Source of the DNA: an uncultured Faecalibacterium sp.
GTDB lineage: Bacteria > Bacillota > Clostridia > Oscillospirales > Ruminococcaceae
Length of the DNA stretch: 64,000 nt
Assembly: GCA_934548045.1 (NCBI GenBank)
Contig: CAKTEM010000007.1
Coordinates: 1-64,000 of the forward strand
Direction: 5' to 3'
Positions 57,245 through 64,000 of this stretch are shown here, in pieces. Position numbers and translations under genes: made by a program. The notes under the pieces were generated by a model. That model did no database searches. It saw only the letters and a list, made by a program, of their open reading frames with translations, and was not told the DNA's origin. Within the stretch, counting starts at the first letter, position 1. The number at the start of each line of letters is the position of its first letter.

Positions 57245-58258
57245 TCAGTTCATCTTCTTGCCGAAGAACTCGACTTCCTTATTGATGAACTGCATCAGCT
57301 CATCGAACTGGTCGGGGGTCAGGCTCTGTGCGCCGTCGCACTTGGCCTTGGCCGGGTTGTTGTGGACCTCGATCATCAGGCCGTCGGCACCGGCGGCGAC
57401 AGCGGCCTTTGCCAACTCCGGAACCATCCATGCGTGGCCGCAGGCGTGGCTGGGGTCGACGACGACGGGCAGGTGGGTCATCTTGTGGAGCATGACGACA
57501 CCGGCAAGGTCGAGGGTATTCCGCATACTGGTCTCGAAGGTGCGGATGCCGCGCTCGCAGAGGATGACGTTCTCGTTGCCCTCGGCCATGATGTACTCGG
57601 CACTCATGACGAACTCTTCCAACGTGTTGGCGAGGCCGCGCTTGAGCAGGACGGGCTTTTTCTGACGGCCGACCGCTTTCAGCAGCTCGAAGTTCTGCAT
57701 GTTGCGCGCGCCAACCTGAATGAGGTCAACGTTCTCGAAGAGGGGCAGGTGTTCGGTGTTCATGATCTCGGTGACGATGGGCGCACCGGTGGCACGGCGA
57801 GCCAGCTTGAGCAGGTCAAGGCCCTCGCTCCGCATCCCCTGGAAGGAGTAGGGCGAGGTACGGGGTTTGAACGCGCCGCCGCGGAGCAGGGAAGCACCGG
57901 CGGCCTTGACGCGCTGTGCGCAGTAGGTGATCTGCTCTTCGCTCTCGATGCTGCACGGGCCGGCGATGACAGCAAAGTTGCCGCCGCCGATCTTGACACC
58001 ATTCACGTCGATGACACTGTCATCCGGATGGAATTTGCGGTTGGCTTTTTTGTATGGCTCGGAGACGCGGCGGCAGGTCTCGACGACCGGGTTTGCCAGA
58101 ACCCAGCTCTCGGCGATGGCCTTGGTGTCGCCGATCAGGCCGAGGATGTGGGTGTCGCTGCCCTTGGAGTCGTTGATCTGCAAGCCCATCCCTTCCAGCT
58201 CACGGCAGAACTCGTGGACCTGTACGTCGGGAGCATCCTGTTTCAATACGATGATCAT
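57245..58258 (-). CDS. aroF: 3-deoxy-7-phosphoheptulonate (DAHP) synthase
   Basis: Catalyses the first step of aromatic biosynthesis, joining phosphoenolpyruvate and erythrose-4-phosphate. The 337-residue type I-beta enzyme has an N-terminal ferredoxin-like regulatory domain (1-70) and the barrel with FAVIAGPCSIESEEQ, LRGGAFKPRTSPYSFQG, IQVGARNMQNFELL, and the metal site in VVVDPSHACGH. The N-terminal extension is the form used in Thermotoga-like feedback inhibition by aromatic amino acids. The promoter holds two similar palindromes. Confidence 0.93.
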   Translation of the reverse strand: MIIVLKQDAPDVQVHEFCRELEGMGLQINDSKGSDTHILGLIGDTKAIAESWVLANPVVETCRRVSEPYKKANRKFHPDDSVIDVNGVKIGGGNFAVIAGPCSIESEEQITYCAQRVKAAGASLLRGGAFKPRTSPYSFQGMRSEGLDLLKLARRATGAPIVTEIMNTEHLPLFENVDLIQVGARNMQNFELLKAVGRQKKPVLLKRGLANTLEEFVMSAEYIMAEGNENVILCERGIRTFETSMRNTLDLAGVVMLHKMTHLPVVVDPSHACGHAWMVPELAKAAVAAGADGLMIEVHNNPAKAKCDGAQSLTPDQFDELMQFINKEVEFFGKKMN

Positions 58259-58340
58259 AGCGGTTTCTCCTTTGCCTTCTCAAATCTTTTTTATCGGCAA
58301 GAGGAGACATGGCCCCGTTGCCGCAAATCACTGTCCTGAA

Positions 58341-58394
58341 CTTCATCTTCCTGAAGCATGGGCTTATCATATCACTTCAGTTTCCTGAAGTCAA
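58341..58394 (-). promoter_or_regulatory. aroF promoter with two CTTCAG palindromic operators
   Basis: On the minus strand TTGACT (58389-58394), 17-base spacer, TATGAT (58366-58371). The perfect palindrome ACTTCAG-N4-CTGAAGT (58374-58391) covers the -35/spacer, and a near copy CTTCATCTTCCTGAAG (58341-58356) lies downstream of the -10. Arrangement of a repressor-operator pair; the regulator is not in this window. Confidence 0.6.
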
Positions 58395-58449
58395 TAGCCT
58401 TTTGAAAGTTTTTTGAATTTTGTAGGGGAAAGTGGTAGAATAAGCCTGA

Positions 58450-58574
58450 ACTCCCCCAGTCACAGCTTTGCTGTGCCAGCCCCCTCGGGGAGGGGGCCTT
58501 GACGCGTGTGACAGTCGGCTGTAAAAGGCTCTCCCTTTGGGAGAGCTGTCGGGTGAATACGAGACTGAGAGGGC
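58450..58574. repeat. Palindromic intergenic repeat, fullest copy
   Basis: Contains both modules: CTCCCCCAGTCACAGCTTTG, GCTGTGCC and CCCCCTCGGGGAGGGGG in the first half, and GGCTCTCCCTTTGGGAGAGC, GTCGGGTGAATACGAGACTG and AGAGGGC in the second. Its halves match, reversed, the separate copies at 35183/43957 and 19002/37994. Confidence 0.8.
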
Positions 58575-58601
58575 TAGGATGCTGAAAAGAGGTAAACGAT
58601 A

Positions 58602-59084
58602 ATGGCCAAAGAAGCAAAGACAAACGCGATGCGGATGCTGGACCGCGCAAAAATCTCATACACCGCGCATGAATATCCCCATGAGGAGGGCGTTGCCGTC
58701 GATGGCGTGACCGTGGCGAAGAGCATCGGCGAAGATCCGGCCTGTGTATACAAGACGCTGGTGACGCAGGGTGCAAGCAAAAACTATTTTGTCTTCGTCA
58801 TTCCGGTGGCGGCAGAGCTGGACCTGAAAGCCGCTGCCCGGAGTGTGGGCGAAAAGAGCGTTGCGATGATCCACGTCGCCGACATCAACAAAGTGACCGG
58901 CTATGTCCGGGGCGGATGCAGCCCGGTCGGCATGAAAAAACAGTACACGACCGTTTTCGACGAGAGTGTTCTTGCGCAGGAAAAGGTCTACGTCTCGGCC
59001 GGCCGCATCGGCACCCAGATCTGCTGCGCACCGGCAGACCTCATCAAAGCTGCCCGTGCGACGACCGCAAAAATTATCTTCTGA
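58602..59084 (+). CDS. ybaK: Cys-tRNA(Pro)/Cys-tRNA(Cys) deacylase YbaK/EbsC
   Basis: A 160-residue trans-editing enzyme hydrolysing mischarged aminoacyl-tRNA. YbaK signatures: MRMLDRAKISYTAHEYPH, VYKTLVTQGASKNYFVFVIP (catalytic Lys near residue 47), and GYVRGGCSPVGMKKQYTTVFDE. RBS AGAGG lies about ten bases before the ATG. It directly follows the largest intergenic repeat. Single gene. Confidence 0.92.
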   Translation: MAKEAKTNAMRMLDRAKISYTAHEYPHEEGVAVDGVTVAKSIGEDPACVYKTLVTQGASKNYFVFVIPVAAELDLKAAARSVGEKSVAMIHVADINKVTGYVRGGCSPVGMKKQYTTVFDESVLAQEKVYVSAGRIGTQICCAPADLIKAARATTAKIIF

Positions 59085-59237
59085 ACCGGGGAACAGACTA
59101 CGGCAGAACAAATCTTAAAATAGTTAGTCTCACAAATAAGTCATACTAAAAAAGAAAATGAATGTCGAAACTGCACAAAACTTTTGAAAGTTTTTTGGTG
59201 GGTTGAGAACACAAGGGAGAAATTGCCGAAACGCTCT

Positions 59238-59265
59238 TTGCAAAGCGATTTTTTTGCCGTACACT
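59238..59265 (+). promoter_or_regulatory. Promoter of the purine operon leader
   Basis: TTGCAA (59238-59243), 16-base spacer, TACACT (59260-59265). A CTTTGCAAAG palindrome (59236-59245) overlaps the -35. A CGTTCCG-CTC-CGGAACG hairpin lies downstream at 59303-59319. Confidence 0.65.
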
Positions 59266-59354
59266 GTATGTAGCAGGCGGACGGATGCCCGATTTTTGGG
59301 GCCGTTCCGCTCCGGAACGCGAAGGACAAAAAACGGTGAGCGGAGGAAAAACGG

Positions 59355-59474
59355 ATGTTCAAAAAGCTGCTCGGCACCATGCGCCAGAACTGTGGATACG
59401 GTCATCAGGGGCTGGGTGTAACTTTGCGCCGGATCGCGTTCTATCCAAATCGAAAGAGTAAGGCCGTGGTGTAA
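59355..59474 (+). CDS. 39-aa ORF in the purine operon leader
   Basis: Small ORF with GGAGG about nine bases before its ATG. The product is basic (RR, KSK), with no family recognised. Its last codons and stop lie inside the 5' arm of a terminator hairpin, so translation to the end would disrupt the hairpin. This may be a leader peptide for the pur operon or an independent small protein. Confidence 0.5.
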   Translation: MFKKLLGTMRQNCGYGHQGLGVTLRRIAFYPNRKSKAVV

Positions 59475-59493
59475 CTGCATCACAGCCTTTTTT
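59460..59493 (+). terminator. Terminator (or attenuator) before purE
   Basis: AAGGC-C-GTGGTG (59460-59471) pairs with CATCAC-A-GCCTT (59478-59489), with a T6 run. It starts inside the 39-codon ORF and lies about 40 bases before purE. Confidence 0.78.
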
Positions 59494-59533
59494 GTTTGGA
59501 ACCGGGTCAAAAAGGAAGAGAGGTTGGATTTCG

Positions 59534-60034
59534 ATGATTCGTAAAGTTGCTGTTATCATGGGTTCGGATAGTGATTGGCCGGTGGTCAAGGGGGCGTGCG
59601 CCCAGCTGAAAGCTCTGGACATCCCCTTTGAGGCACACATCCTGTCGGCACACCGCACCCCTGCGGAAGCGGCCGAGTTCGCAAAGAGCGCAAGAGCCAA
59701 TGGCTTCGGCGTCATCCTCTGCGCGGCAGGCATGGCGGCACATCTTGCCGGTGCGTTTGCCGCAAACACGACTCTGCCGGTCATCGGCATCCCGATGAAG
59801 GGCGGCGCGATGGATGGCTTGGATGCTTTGCTGGCGACGGTCCAGATGCCCAGCGGCATCCCGGTCGCAACGGTCGCCCTGAACGGCGCAAAGAACGCCG
59901 CATGGCTGGCGGCAGAGATTCTGGCCCTGAGCGATGACGAGCTGGCCGAGCGGCTGGAAAAAGAGCGCGTCGCGATGGCGGAGCAGATCGCCGTCAAGGA
60001 ACAGAAACTTCAGAAGGAAGTAGAGGAACTGTAA
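59534..60034 (+). CDS. purE: N5-carboxyaminoimidazole ribonucleotide mutase PurE
   Basis: A 166-residue class I PurE converting N5-CAIR to CAIR. Motifs: VAVIMGSDSDWPVVKGA, ILSAHRTPAEAAEFAK, VILCAAGMAAHLAGAFAANT, IPMKGGAMDGLDALLATVQM. RBS GAAGAGAGG. It leads the operon; its stop overlaps the purF start (TAATG). No purK or purC is adjacent. Confidence 0.95.
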   Translation: MIRKVAVIMGSDSDWPVVKGACAQLKALDIPFEAHILSAHRTPAEAAEFAKSARANGFGVILCAAGMAAHLAGAFAANTTLPVIGIPMKGGAMDGLDALLATVQMPSGIPVATVALNGAKNAAWLAAEILALSDDELAERLEKERVAMAEQIAVKEQKLQKEVEEL

Positions 60035-61512
60035 TGTCTGATTTTGCATATCCGCTTCACGAGGAGTGCGGCGTTTTTGGTATCTATGACCGCGCCGGTA
60101 CCGAGGATGTGGCCGCTGCCGCCTACTCGGCACTCTACGCTTTGCAACATCGCGGTCAGGAGAGCTGCGGCATCGCGGTCAACGACGATGGCGTCATCCA
60201 CGGCCACCGCGACCTTGGTCTGGTGAATGAGGTCTTTACCCCGGCGGTGCTGTCCAGCCTTTCCAAGCCCGGTGCGCGGATGGCGACCGGCCATGTCCGC
60301 TACGCCACCGCAGGCAGCCGCACCCGTGCCAACGCCCAGCCCATGATCGTCCGGCATGGACGCGGCACCATGGCCCTCTGCCACAACGGCAACCTGACCA
60401 ACGCCATCGAGCTTCGCACCGAACTCGAAAATGAGGGAGCCATCTTCCACGGCTCCTCCGATACCGAAGTCATCTGCTACCTCGTCACCCGGTACCGTCT
60501 CAAGACCGGCAGCATCGAGGCCGCCATCAGCGAGACGATGGACAAGCTGGAAGGCGCGTACAGCCTCGTTATCATGTCGGCAACGAAACTAATTGCCGTC
60601 CGTGACCCGAGAGGCTATCGCCCTCTCTGCATCGGCACCCTGCCCGGCGGCGGTTACGTCTTCGCCAGTGAGAGCTGCGCACTGGATGCCGCCGGTGCGA
60701 CCCTGCTCCGTGACGTGGAACCCGGTGAGATCGTCATTGCGGATTCCCGGAGCGAGGGCCTGCGGAGCATCAAGACCCACTGCGGCTGCAAGGACACCCA
60801 GATGTGCGTCTTTGAGTACATCTATTTCTCCCGTCCGGACAGCATCATTGAGGGCTGTTCCGTCCACGAGGCACGCAAGCAGGCCGGCCGGTTCCTCGCG
60901 CAGGAGCATCCGGTGGAAGCAGATGTCGTCATTGGTGTTCCGGATTCCGGTCTGGACGCTGCGCTTGGCTACTCCGAGGAGAGCGGCATCCCCTACGGCA
61001 TCGGCTTTATTAAGAATAAATACATCGGACGGACGTTTATTCAGGGCAGCCAGAAGCAGCGCGAGAACAGCGTCCGCATCAAGCTGAATGTGGTGTCCAG
61101 CACTGTCCGCGGCAAACGGGTCGTGCTGGTGGATGACTCCATCGTGCGCGGCACCACATCCGCCCGTATCATCAACCTGCTCCGGGATGCCGGCGCAAAG
61201 GAAGTCCACTTCCGGGTGTCGGCACCTCCGTTCAAATATCCCTGCTACTTCGGCACGGACATCCCCGACCAGAAACTGCTGGTCGCCACCGGCCGCACCG
61301 TTGAACAAATCAACGAGATCATCGGCGCGGATACGCTGGGCTACCTGACGACGGAGCATGTCGTCAAGCTGGCAAAGGACGCCCAATGTGGTTTCTGCAC
61401 CGCCTGCTTCACCGGCAAATATGCCGTAAAGCCGGACGAAGTGCTTTCGACCGATATTCACGACCGCCACCTCAACGACCGCCCTAAGGGTGAGAAAAAG
61501 TTAGGAGAGTAA
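60034..61512 (+). CDS. purF: Amidophosphoribosyltransferase PurF
   Basis: First committed purine step: phosphoribosylamine from PRPP and glutamine. The 492 residues match the Bacillus type. The N-terminal glutaminase has Cys after a short propeptide (HEECGVFGIY, cleavage would expose Cys11). The PRTase domain has VVLVDDSIVRGTTSARI. C-terminal cysteines in CKDTQMCVFEYIYFSRPDS and CGFCTACFTG are in the positions of the 4Fe-4S cluster in Bacillus PurF. Confidence 0.95.
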   Translation: MSDFAYPLHEECGVFGIYDRAGTEDVAAAAYSALYALQHRGQESCGIAVNDDGVIHGHRDLGLVNEVFTPAVLSSLSKPGARMATGHVRYATAGSRTRANAQPMIVRHGRGTMALCHNGNLTNAIELRTELENEGAIFHGSSDTEVICYLVTRYRLKTGSIEAAISETMDKLEGAYSLVIMSATKLIAVRDPRGYRPLCIGTLPGGGYVFASESCALDAAGATLLRDVEPGEIVIADSRSEGLRSIKTHCGCKDTQMCVFEYIYFSRPDSIIEGCSVHEARKQAGRFLAQEHPVEADVVIGVPDSGLDAALGYSEESGIPYGIGFIKNKYIGRTFIQGSQKQRENSVRIKLNVVSSTVRGKRVVLVDDSIVRGTTSARIINLLRDAGAKEVHFRVSAPPFKYPCYFGTDIPDQKLLVATGRTVEQINEIIGADTLGYLTTEHVVKLAKDAQCGFCTACFTGKYAVKPDEVLSTDIHDRHLNDRPKGEKKLGE

Positions 61513-61517
61513 TCAAG

Positions 61518-62564
61518 ATGGAAAAGAGCTATTCTGAAAGCTACGCAGCTGCTGGTGTGGATATCACCGCAGGCTATCGCTCCGTGGAACTGATGAAGCA
61601 GTACGTCGCACGCACCATGAACGAGCATTGCATCGGTGGTCTGGGCGGCTTCGGCGGTCTGTTCGAGCTGGACTGCACCGGCATCCAGCACCCGGTCCTC
61701 ATCTCCGGCACCGACGGCGTTGGCACCAAGCTGAAGCTGGCGATGATTCTGGACAAGCATGACACCATTGGCATCGACTGCGTGGCAATGTGCGTCAACG
61801 ATGTTATCTGTGCCGGTGCAAAGCCGCTGGTTTTCCTCGATTACATCGCCTGCGGCCGGAATGTTCCGGAAAAAATCGCTGAAATTGTCAAGGGTGTCGC
61901 CGAGGGCTGTGTACAGGCAGATTGCTCTCTGGTCGGCGGTGAGACCGCTGAGCATCCGGGCATGATGCCGGAGGATGAATACGACCTCGCAGGTTTCACC
62001 GTGGGCGTGGTTGACAAAGAGAAGATTCTGAAAAATGACAGCATGATCCCCGGCGATGTCATCATCGCTCTGCCCTCTACCGGTGTCCATTCCAATGGTT
62101 TCTCGCTGGTGCGCAAGATCTTTGATATCGACGGCGACCCCGACGTCCTGAAGACTGCTCCGGCAGAGCTGGGTGGTAAGACACTGGGCGAGGCTCTGCT
62201 GGCTCCCACCAAGATCTACGTCAAGCCTGTCCTGAAGGTTCTGGAAGAGGTCGATGTTCGCGGCATCTCCCACATCACTGGCGGCGGCTTCTACGAGAAC
62301 ATTCCGCGCAGCCTGAAAAAGGGCTGCTGCGCACGCATCAACAAGGCAGACGTCCGCACTCCGGCACTGTTCCACCTGATGCAGAAGACCGGCAATATCT
62401 CCGAACACGATATGTTCAACACCTTTAATATGGGCGTCGGCATGGTGCTGACCGTTCCGGCAGAGCAGGCAGACAAGGCTCTGGCAATCCTCCACGCAAA
62501 TGGTGAGCCGGATGCTTACCGTCTGGGCGTCATCGCAGAAGGCGAGGGTGTTGAGCTGTGCTGA
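61518..62564 (+). CDS. purM: Phosphoribosylformylglycinamidine cyclo-ligase PurM
   Basis: A 348-residue ATP-dependent cyclase making AIR. Motifs: GTDGVGTKLKLA, CVAMCVNDVICAGAKPLVFLDYIACG, LVGGETAEHPGMM, and GGGFYENIPRSL. Starts 5 bases after purF. Overlaps purN by seven bases. Confidence 0.95.
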   Translation: MEKSYSESYAAAGVDITAGYRSVELMKQYVARTMNEHCIGGLGGFGGLFELDCTGIQHPVLISGTDGVGTKLKLAMILDKHDTIGIDCVAMCVNDVICAGAKPLVFLDYIACGRNVPEKIAEIVKGVAEGCVQADCSLVGGETAEHPGMMPEDEYDLAGFTVGVVDKEKILKNDSMIPGDVIIALPSTGVHSNGFSLVRKIFDIDGDPDVLKTAPAELGGKTLGEALLAPTKIYVKPVLKVLEEVDVRGISHITGGGFYENIPRSLKKGCCARINKADVRTPALFHLMQKTGNISEHDMFNTFNMGVGMVLTVPAEQADKALAILHANGEPDAYRLGVIAEGEGVELC

Positions 62565-63154
62565 ACATTGCAGTTTTAGTTTCTGGCGGCGGCACCAATT
62601 TGCAGGCCCTGCTGGACAGCGAGGCACGGGGCGAAAATCCCAACGGCAAGATCAAGCTGGTGGTGGCCTCGAAACCCGGCGTCTACGCACTGGAACGCGC
62701 GGCAAACGCTGGCGTTGAGGGCGTGGTCGTCCGCCGCAAGGATTATGAGAAGAGTGAAGATTTCGACGCAGCCCTGCTGAATGTGTTGAAAAGTCACGAT
62801 ATCGACCTCGTGGTTCTGGCAGGTTTCCTGTCGGTGCTGGGGCCGAGCGTCATCGAAGCTTATCCGCGCCGCATCCTGAATATCCATCCGGCACTGATCC
62901 CGTCCTTCTGCGGCCCGGGCATGTACGGCTTGAGACCTCATGAAGCGGCTCTGGCCCGGGGATGCAAGGTGACCGGCGCAACTGTCCACTTCGTCAACGA
63001 GGAGTGCGACGGCGGCCCCATCCTGCTGCAGAAGGCAGTGGATATCCTGCCCGGCGATACGCCCGAGATTTTGCAGAAGCGTGTCATGGAACAGGCCGAG
63101 TGGAAGCTGCTGCCCAAGGCGGTCGCGATGATTTGTAATGGAGAGGTAGAATAA
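62558..63154 (+). CDS. purN: Phosphoribosylglycinamide formyltransferase PurN
   Basis: A 198-residue enzyme formylating GAR with 10-formyl-THF. Motifs: VLVSGGGTNLQALLD, VLAGFLSVLG, NIHPALIPSF, GCKVTGATVHFVNEECDGGPIL. The start is GTG at 62558 inside the end of purM, giving MLNIAVLVSGGG. Its stop overlaps the next start (TAATG). Confidence 0.94.
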   Translation: MLNIAVLVSGGGTNLQALLDSEARGENPNGKIKLVVASKPGVYALERAANAGVEGVVVRRKDYEKSEDFDAALLNVLKSHDIDLVVLAGFLSVLGPSVIEAYPRRILNIHPALIPSFCGPGMYGLRPHEAALARGCKVTGATVHFVNEECDGGPILLQKAVDILPGDTPEILQKRVMEQAEWKLLPKAVAMICNGEVE

Positions 63155-63948
63155 TGGAAAAAATCAACCTGAACGAGTATCTGGCTTCCAACGAGTACCC
63201 GGGCCGCGGCATTGCGGTCGCAAAGGCTCCTGATGGCCGTCAGATGTTTATCGGATATTTCATCATGGGCCGCAGCGAGAACAGCCGTAACCGCGTGTTT
63301 GACCCCATCCCGGAGCGCGGCGGCATCTGCACCATCGCAGCTGACCCCGACAAGCTGGAAGATCCCAGCCTCATCATCTATAACCCGGTGCTGACCCTCG
63401 GCAAGACCCACATCGTCACCAACGGCGACCAGACCGATACCATCTTTGACCTGATGAGTCAGGGCAAGAGCTTCGCCGATGCCCTCCGCACCCGGACCTT
63501 TGAGCCGGACGAGCCGAACTACACGCCGCGCATTTCCGCCGTCGTCTATGCAGACGGCAGCTATCAGATGAGCATCCTCAAGTCTGCGGACGGCAACGGC
63601 GAGAGCGTCCAGCGGTATTTCTTTGATTATCCCCAGCCCGTCGCCGGTGAGGGCCACTTCATCAGCACCTATAAGCACAACGGTAACCCCATCCCCAGCT
63701 TTGAGGGTGAGCCGCTCCGGTTTGCCTGCCCCCGTACCATCGGCGATTTTGCAACCGGTCTGTGGAGTAGCCTGAACATGGACAACAAGGTCAGCCTGTT
63801 CGCCCGGGTCATCGACCTCGAGACCGGCGAGAGCGGCGACATGATCTTCAACAAATACGACGCTGTGTGCAGTGATTTAGATGACCCGGAAGAACCGGAG
63901 CTGCTGCCCGAGGAGCTGGAAGCTCTGAAAGCGTTTGACGAGGAATAA
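63154..63948 (+). CDS. purO: IMP cyclohydrolase, PurO-like
   Basis: A 264-residue protein of the archaeal-type IMP cyclohydrolase family, closing FAICAR to IMP. Motifs: YPGRGIAVAKAPDGRQMFIGYFIMGRSENSRNRVF in successive blocks, DPSLIIYNPVLTL, TNGDQTDTI and FACPRTIGDFATGLW. Followed 12 bases later by the AICAR formyltransferase gene, so the two activities of classical PurH are split here. Confidence 0.88.
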   Translation: MEKINLNEYLASNEYPGRGIAVAKAPDGRQMFIGYFIMGRSENSRNRVFDPIPERGGICTIAADPDKLEDPSLIIYNPVLTLGKTHIVTNGDQTDTIFDLMSQGKSFADALRTRTFEPDEPNYTPRISAVVYADGSYQMSILKSADGNGESVQRYFFDYPQPVAGEGHFISTYKHNGNPIPSFEGEPLRFACPRTIGDFATGLWSSLNMDNKVSLFARVIDLETGESGDMIFNKYDAVCSDLDDPEEPELLPEELEALKAFDEE

Positions 63949-63960
63949 GGAGGAAGCGGA

Positions 63961-64000
63961 ATGAACGAACTGGCATTAAAGTATGGCTGCAACCCCAATC
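63961..64000 (+). CDS. AICAR formyltransferase, first 13 codons (cut by window end)
   Basis: ATG at 63961 after an AGGAGG site (63949-63955). Thirteen codons give MNELALKYGCNPN, the start of phosphoribosylaminoimidazolecarboxamide formyltransferases (PurH/PurV AICARFT domain). The rest lies outside. Confidence 0.72.
   Translation, partial: MNELALKYGCNPN

Noticed and set aside
59085..59533. Purine riboswitch or PurBox before purE
   Set aside because: No purine aptamer core and no recognisable PurBox pair; a small ORF and terminator occupy the leader.
1..64000. CRISPR array, prophage or insertion sequence
   Set aside because: No regularly spaced direct repeats with unique spacers, no cas, integrase, transposase or phage structural genes were seen. 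The repeats found are irregular and palindromic.

Overview
The window looks like chromosome of a Gram-positive gut anaerobe of the Oscillospiraceae (Clostridia), most like Faecalibacterium or a close relative. The basis is G+C-rich coding sequence (my estimate, high 50s %), AGGAGG-type ribosome sites, TTGACA-17-TATAAT promoters, clostridial families (rubrerythrin, desulfoferrodoxin, T-box, yjdF riboswitch, LytTR/GHKL regulators) and a purine pathway with separate PurO-type IMP cyclohydrolase. This is inference from content; no similarity search was run. I see no CRISPR array, insertion sequence, prophage or tRNA gene.

Layout. 1-119: 3' end of a 5S rRNA gene and its terminator. 213-6948: a DUF1287 protein, class II aldolase (minus), rlmB, a 921-residue membrane protein that looks like a P1B-ATPase stripped of its catalytic motifs, and rubrerythrin. 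7082-13462: a LytTR regulator and soluble GHKL kinase, a heterodimeric ABC exporter, and a secreted Big_2-repeat protein. 13515-15285: stand-alone trpB under a Trp-type T-box. 15341-22529: RNA processing and modification (rnz, cca, mnmA, tcdA), a metal exporter between paired operators, a HAD phosphatase and a hypoxanthine-DNA glycosylase. 22640-26207: xpaC-telA-lemA-ygcG envelope/stress operon. 26208-27429: a densely folded non-coding stretch, a yjdF riboswitch with yjdF, and the scar of a lost citrate-fermentation locus.

27834-36771: metY behind a leader-peptide/terminator region; a two-component system with a three-gene ABC module resembling cationic-peptide resistance systems; a monofunctional glycosyltransferase; mgtE. 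36824-42649: an unusual HTH-desulfoferrodoxin-GNAT fusion, then a GntR / IlvD-Edd dehydratase / GntP sugar-acid cassette bracketed by identical 32-bp repeats. 42674-47727: YhcH-family protein, sirtuin, two peptidoglycan-binding proteins without signal peptides, and a decayed alpha/beta hydrolase. 47914-54196: oligopeptide ABC operon oppABCDF with a strongly structured 5' leader and a Tat-type lipoprotein signal on OppA. 54215-58394: split chromate transporter, apbE with a DUF3783 partner, and DAHP synthase. 58602-64000: ybaK, then the purine operon purE-F-M-N-O and the start of an AICAR formyltransferase, preceded by a 39-codon ORF ending in a terminator.

Two themes recur. One is cis-regulation by RNA: T-box, yjdF riboswitch, two leader-ORF/terminator arrangements and at least two unassigned structured regions. 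The other is a family of GC-rich palindromic intergenic repeats scattered between operons. The best candidates for something undescribed are the decommissioned P-type ATPase, the three-domain HTH-superoxide-reductase-acetyltransferase fusion, and the structured RNAs before the opp operon and between ygcG and yjdF.
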